64,000 nucleotides of DNA from Parelaphostrongylus tenuis (Eukaryota; Nematoda; Chromadorea; Rhabditida; Metastrongylidae), in NCBI GenBank assembly GCA_019055375.1, contig JAHQIW010003648.1:248001-312000 (forward strand), in the 5' to 3' direction. A program made the translations under genes and the position numbers. Position 1 is the first letter of the stretch; each line of letters begins with the position of its first letter. This document shows, piece after piece, positions 58,697 through 64,000 of this stretch. The notes under the pieces were generated by a model. The model was given only the letters and a program-made list of their open reading frames with translations. It ran no database searches and was not told the origin of the DNA.

Positions 58697-59824
58697 CTGA
58701 ACGCTTGCACTCTTTCCGCCACCTATCATTTACTACTAATTGTCTGTGGTAAATAATTATTAACAATAGCAATGATAATTTCCACTTGAGCTTTTAAAGA
58801 AGAATAAATTGCACCATTCCGTTGGGTATTGCTCACTCATTTATTGTTGTAGCATGATGTAGTATCAACGATAAGGCAAAGACACATGCGGTCAGATCTC
58901 CCTTTTTATCCTCTAAAGGAGTAGTTTTTGTCCACTTCATAATGCGACTGTCTCAACGCTTTCACGATCATGTCGTAGGTTTCGTTACAAATGTTTCTCG
59001 AACGTTTCGTCCTCTATGTACAGATTTTGGTACATCCGCCGATTTATTAGTTCAAACCGCACCTTAAAATCTGCTTTATCTTTAGGTAAATTTCTCTTTT
59101 TAAAAAACCAACCGAACATGGGAACGACGATCAAAAAATAGTTTGCGGCGATCTTGACGATCACTAATAATTGAATGGATAACAAATTCAATGGACATAG
59201 ATATAGCTTTCAATGACGCTGGTCCAGCAGTGGTCCTCGAATGCCAACGGTGGTGAAAGGTATGGAACAATCAATTAAATATATTACAGTGACTTTGCAT
59301 TATTCAATCCCTTCATTCTGTTGCTCTATTATTGAATTTTAAACATTCCTCGATTTCTTAGTATTTTTGCCACATGTTTATGCAGAGCTGTTCATGAACA
59401 CTTCGAAAGTGAACTTTTCTGACTAAGCTACTTTGGTCTCTAACTAAGCTAATCAGAGATATTTAACAAAATCTAAATATTAAGTCTATCAAAGCGTTCT
59501 AGACATTCTAAATCTAATAATCAACATCTTTCATAAAGATGTCGCACTGCGTAAATCAATCAACAATGCGATTGTCGTCAATATCTACCAAAAGCCCTCA
59601 ACGTTTGAAAGATTCTTGGTGCCGCTATCAGCGATCTATGTAACTGCAAGATGAAAAATTTATGACCTCATTTTCAATTCGGAAGAGATTATCAGAGTAT
59701 TCTCTTTTCTCTTGTTAGCCAGCAAAGTTTACAGGTATGCGATATCGGGAAAGAACTCTGGACAGGGAAGATATTCTTATCAGTGGAGGTATAATGAAGT
59801 TTATGGCAGCGGACGTCGAACATT
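58697..59824. other. Unassigned, possible site of missing 5' exons
   Basis: A minus-strand frame at 59191-58985 begins with about 22 hydrophobic residues (MNLLSIQLLVIVKIAANYFL) like a signal peptide. Its obvious donor has the wrong phase for the exon at 58696, so I do not connect them. Confidence 0.3.
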
Positions 59825-59894
59825 GTAGAAAGGGAATCGAACCCGCGTTTCATCCTATCCGGGGACACGTGCTCTACCACTACACCACCGAGGC
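59825..59894 (-). repeat. tRNA-like 70-mer
   Basis: Minus strand: GCCTCGGTGGTGTAGTGGTAGAG-type 5' half, anticodon stem TGTCC/GGATG with loop CCGGATA (would-be GGA), T-loop TTCGATT. The 3' acceptor strand does not pair with GCCTCGG, and U33 is absent. A tRNA pseudogene or SINE head. Confidence 0.5.
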
Positions 59895-60242
59895 ACATTT
59901 GCACCACCATTCCTGGATGATGCCGTGTTTTTGCCCACCACTCCATTCTCTTAGGAATACATGAATAATCATAACTGCGAAAAATGCGGTAAAAATACTA
60001 GCAATCTCGACTATTAGGTGTAGAAAGGTCAATTCGTTTAGGTTTTTGATGTATTTCCATGCTATCTCAACACGCTTTAAAGTTTAGCACAGTAGACGGT
60101 TGCGGTCATTGTTGTGCCACCCAGAGAGACGTTACAATGAGCCATTCCTCCATAAAGCATCGTTCCTATGCTTATGTTAAAGCCACCGATAACGCTATCT
60201 TCCTTGACAAATTTGATACTAATTTGTCAACCCCACCCCGGA

Positions 60243-60345
60243 ACGATGATAATGTGAATCTGGAACGCGAAATCGAACCAACGATCACGTTCGATTATGT
60301 ATCTTGCGGAGCACCTCTAAGCGTTACGCCGCACCTGGCCGTAAC
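60243..60345 (-). repeat. S1 SINE head relic
   Basis: Minus strand: GCCAGGTGCGGCGTAACGC, AGAGGTGCTCCGC and box B TTGGTTCGATTTCGCGTTCC correspond to the S1 head. The body is not recognisable. Confidence 0.5.
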
Positions 60346-62403
60346 AAAGCTTATCTTACCAATACTTTATGGTAAGATCCTTCTTCAGTGGACAACAGCT
60401 TGAATTTCCGATCTTCTTGGCCTTTCGATCTTGATCGTGATGTGCGCCTCCATACGGTAGCGTGGATATGGGCTTTTGAGGAGGCCGTTCTTATGGTAAA
60501 GGTGCCGAGCAAAAACCTTTTTTTCAAAGAACGCGGTCGTCGTGAACGCGTTGCTTTGAACTGATCTCAGTAAAATCCTATGGAACTTTAGGTTTCATCT
60601 TCTCTCACCGGTTGTTCCACCGTCAAATGCCCACAGGCAACAGCGATCACTCAGCGATGTGGTGCGGGTAGTTTGAGACTAAGCGAGCTTTTGGCCTCTT
60701 CCCAGGAGATTACTTTACGAAGTATATGATATTATAACAAAATAACAATCTCAAGAACAACAATATATGCATAACAACATAATCAATACGAATACAACGC
60801 CACTAACACTGAGCACTTTGCTGAATTGAATGTGCATGGCCGATCGGAGCGATTCATGTCCACTAAACTTGTGCTTTGCGGACGAGATCTGCCATCCTAA
60901 TAAAAGATCTCTTCACACAGTAAAGGCAACCTATCATAGTTGTAAGTTTTGAAAATTTTAAGTACAAAACATACAGTATTGGATAAGTAGAAGTAGGACT
61001 GTTTAGAACAGGGATAGCCGTCGGTTCCCTCATGGAAGGACGCCGTATAGGCTGAAATGAATTTCAAAATATGATAAAAAAAAACCACCCTGATTAGTCA
61101 ACATTCTAGAAATTCAAAAAAATATGACTTGTTCCATGCTATTTTTAGCATCATTGACTCTAGCATCAATTCAGTAGCTTCGAAAACCTAGAATTTGGAA
61201 GACTAGCATAGAATTATAGAGATTCATCCACAAGTCACATGTAGGATTCAAACTTAATTAAGCGATGGAGTGCGTGGCACTTCCACCGAGATAGAGGATA
61301 ACGGGATAAATGCAAGTTAAAAACGGCGATGTTTCAGATTCCAGACGCAAGTTAATTTGAAAGATGGATCGCCTTCATCTTTCACTTATATCTTCAGTGT
61401 TCACATGAACAGTTTCATAAATGCGTTTGTGAGTGGTCTTGCATTTATGCCGATGTTTTCCGCATTTTAGACAAAAGTGTACAGCCAATTGGCCAGAAGG
61501 ATACGATAAGTGTTTGAAGTTATTTTCAACAAACATGCCTTATCCGTACTCCAAAAATGAATGACTCTGTGTTAATCTATCCAGCCATCATGACAGACCA
61601 TCGCAGTTTTTCTTTGAAAAACATTTTGCCAGGATAATAAGAATAGGGGATCCCATGATACTTGAAACTCTCATTGCCTTTGGCGAATGCAAATTTAACC
61701 CATATCTTTGACTTTTTTCCATTTATTTGATAGATTTATCGAAAAGGCATCGTTTGACCCACCTTCAATGGGCTGGACGAGCGAGTGAAGGAAATGAAGC
61801 AGTGCATATTGTCTGAAGAGTAGAAGAAGTTTATACACGCTCGATACAAACCAATGGTACAACCATCGAAGTGGCTATAAATTTCGAACGATTACTGCCC
61901 GAACAGCACTGCCATGTTTCTGATAAGAAAGCACTTATGTATAAGACGGCGTCAAAAGAAAAGCCAACTTTTTTCGCTGGACAAGAACTTTTCATGAGCG
62001 TATTAGTGACCACTCAAAAGCTTAATCTCTAACTAACGCGGTACCTGGCCGTTTTTCAAAAACACTTTTTGATAACACTACTAAATTCGAACTAAAATTA
62101 TGTTTTTCATCGGCCGTGCGATTCAAGTACTACATCGCTGGAAGCACGAAAAGCACATGAAGGTGTGAAGAGAGTCTTAAAGTATCAGAGTCAGACGTTT
62201 AATTTGAAATCTTTTTCAGAGCAGAGAAATAATTCTTAAGTAAATGGCAAAGATCGCACTTTATCTGACGCGAAGAGGTATATCAATCAGTCGACGACGG
62301 GGCCACCGCATCGACTTTGCAGAGCCCACACACCCCGACATAATTAGCCGGTAAACAAGTATGCCAAATATGTGGAAGCTGATCTTATTTCTTCTGCTAC
62401 ACT
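60346..62403. other. Unassigned sequence
   Basis: A short GC-richer stretch at 60400-60560 has a plus frame of about 52 codons (DLDRDVRLHTVAWIWAFEEA) without splice context. Nothing else is recognised. Confidence 0.3.
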
Positions 62404-62690
62404 GCAGTGAAACGGTCTTTGCAGAAAACAAGCACAGCGTTGAAATCGTGGGAACATACGCTATCGAATCACTTTTAATAGTCTAAAAAAAGAGCTCCGT
62501 CTATCAGGAAAAACGCGTATTTAAAACAAAGAGGTTTTTCTTTCAGTGAAGCGTTATAACGAAGACTTTCTAAAAAGGGTTTATATCGTGCTAGCTAGAG
62601 ACTTGAACTTTCGAATGACTGCTAACACTCCTATGAAATGTCCAGCGAAAGAAATCGCTTAATCACTTGTCGCCGTCAAAAATATGAATA
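62404..62690 (+). repeat. Dispersed repeat R1, copy at right end
   Basis: GCAGAAAACAAGCACAGCGTTG, ATCGAATCA, TTAATAGTCTAAAAAA, then TTCGAATGACTGCTAACACTC and TTGTCGCCGTC appear in the same order as at 27160-27445. Confidence 0.5.
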
Positions 62691-64000
62691 CCAAAAAATT
62701 TTCCAAATTGCTTCTATTAGTTTGTGAGAACAAAGTCGAATGCCCACCTTTAGCGTATTTGCCGACATTACTACAACCTTTTTTTCCTTACACGTTGCCT
62801 GGTGATCCGTATATTTGAGTCTGAATGTAAAATTCAAGTTATGTGAGCCGATATCAAGATCCTTCTGAGGATTACATAGCCAACGTAGAATAACAATCAC
62901 TTCATCGAAACAGCAAATGAAGCTCTTCGTTTCAATCATTATTAACACATCCGTAACTTAGGCCAAATTGCGTGGCTAGCCAAGATTCAAATCATGTCGT
63001 TCGCGCTAAATCAAAATGCGCATTGAAATCATTATCTATCAAGCAGACGGTAACCAGTAGTGCGCAGCTAACTATTCTCTTAAGATCGTCGTTCTATTGT
63101 TTGGTGTTCAAGAGATGGAGAAGAGACTTGAAAAGGCTCAAAAGGTTTGAAACATTGTTTCAACAAGCCAACATCAAAGGTGTGTAACTATCAAGATGTG
63201 TGCATATGCGATCTGAAAGACATGAATACTATGGACACTTTAAAGTCCAAATGGTAGCGAGATTGCTGGAATCGAAGACATAAAAGTCTCACTACTTAAA
63301 GGAAATGTCTGAATACCATGTTCTTCTCTATCGCCTTGTGATTTCAAACTTTCAAAAGAGTTCTTCTGTTTTCCATCACAAACACATTCAGTAAACGAAT
63401 AGAATGCGAAGTCATTAGAATTGAATACCTTGCTTAATGCCCTCAAAATGCAACGATCTCTGAAGAAAAATTCACGAAGCTCTGTAAGTCATAATAGTAA
63501 GACCTAGACCGCATAATAGGCTCTCAATATCAAACTGTCAGGAATAAATTGGTGAGAAGTACCAGCACTTAGAGCTCCCACAATATGCACTTTGGAAGTC
63601 AGGATAAAATCCACTCATCAGTGTCCATTTATTTCTCGTCCACTTACTTGAGATAGAACCGTTTCTCGACGAGTAAGGACATAGCACGTTGAGATACTCG
63701 ATTGATGCTACCAAACCATTGACTGATATGTTTGCCCTTGTTTATTGGATCCTGAACGGATCAGATTTCTACAACACTCTTAGACAGCTACATCTTTTAT
63801 TAATAGACAGTCTCGTAAAGCGAACCTCTAAATAATTTTCATATGATATGTCCTTTTGATTACTGTAGAAGACGTATCCGTGTTCGTCAAGCAGTACACA
63901 CCATCGTCGGTCATCCTGAAGTTTTGACCGAAGAAAGTCCTCTATTCCATCAAAAATTTATTTGTTCGTTGATCAGTCTCTTTGACTAATGAACTAGACA
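62691..64000. other. Unassigned sequence at window end
   Basis: AT-rich, with no exon, RNA gene or repeat that I can support. Confidence 0.35.

Overview
The window looks like an intron-rich, AT-rich animal genome, most likely a nematode; a strongylid or hookworm-like worm is my inference, not something the sequence proves. The reasons are short exons with GT..AG junctions separated by kilobase introns, tRNA-derived SINEs, a mariner-type relic, foldback elements and many short decayed repeats. There are no operons, ribosome binding sites or CRISPR arrays. Almost all long reading frames are chance frames in repeats.

Layout. Positions 1-2950 hold an old SINE, a 200-bp hairpin repeat, a possible first exon of a type II membrane protein (minus strand) and a GC-rich foldback repeat. 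Positions about 2953-25250 are a head-to-tail tandem duplication: unit 1 about 2953-13552, unit 2 about 13553-25250. In a 120-base stretch I compared directly, the units differ by about 5%. Each unit carries a SINE at its left end, a hammerhead-ribozyme relic, a palindromic hammerhead element, a triplet of tRNA-Gln-derived sequences of which only the last looks intact, a second SINE, and a second palindromic hammerhead element at its right end. Unit 2 also has a private SINE insertion and about 830 bp of private sequence. Positions 25.3-64 kb hold one gene I can reconstruct with phase-consistent exons on the minus strand. It encodes a cysteine-rich, single-pass membrane protein with a Ly6/activin-receptor/ET-module-like ectodomain and a very short tail, over exons from about 58.7 kb down to 29.9 kb. 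Its introns hold a plus-strand exon of another gene, a mariner HTH relic, further hammerhead motifs, tRNA-like 70-mers and SINE relics.

The most interesting content is the set of hammerhead ribozyme (HHR) motifs. One class lies in short palindromic elements of about 250-380 bp with an HHR in each arm, pointing outward on opposite strands, so transcripts of either strand could carry a self-cleaving motif. Their stem III is a self-complementary ACACGTGT-type sequence, which suits pairing of two HHRs as a dimer. Several cores look intact (minus 38092-38142, plus 14696-14744, plus 13352-13399, plus 25072-25119), while others carry core mutations. A second class (minus 33173-33223, plus 3603-3650, plus 14204-14251) has a different stem II and stem III. 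No reverse transcriptase or other autonomous partner is visible here.
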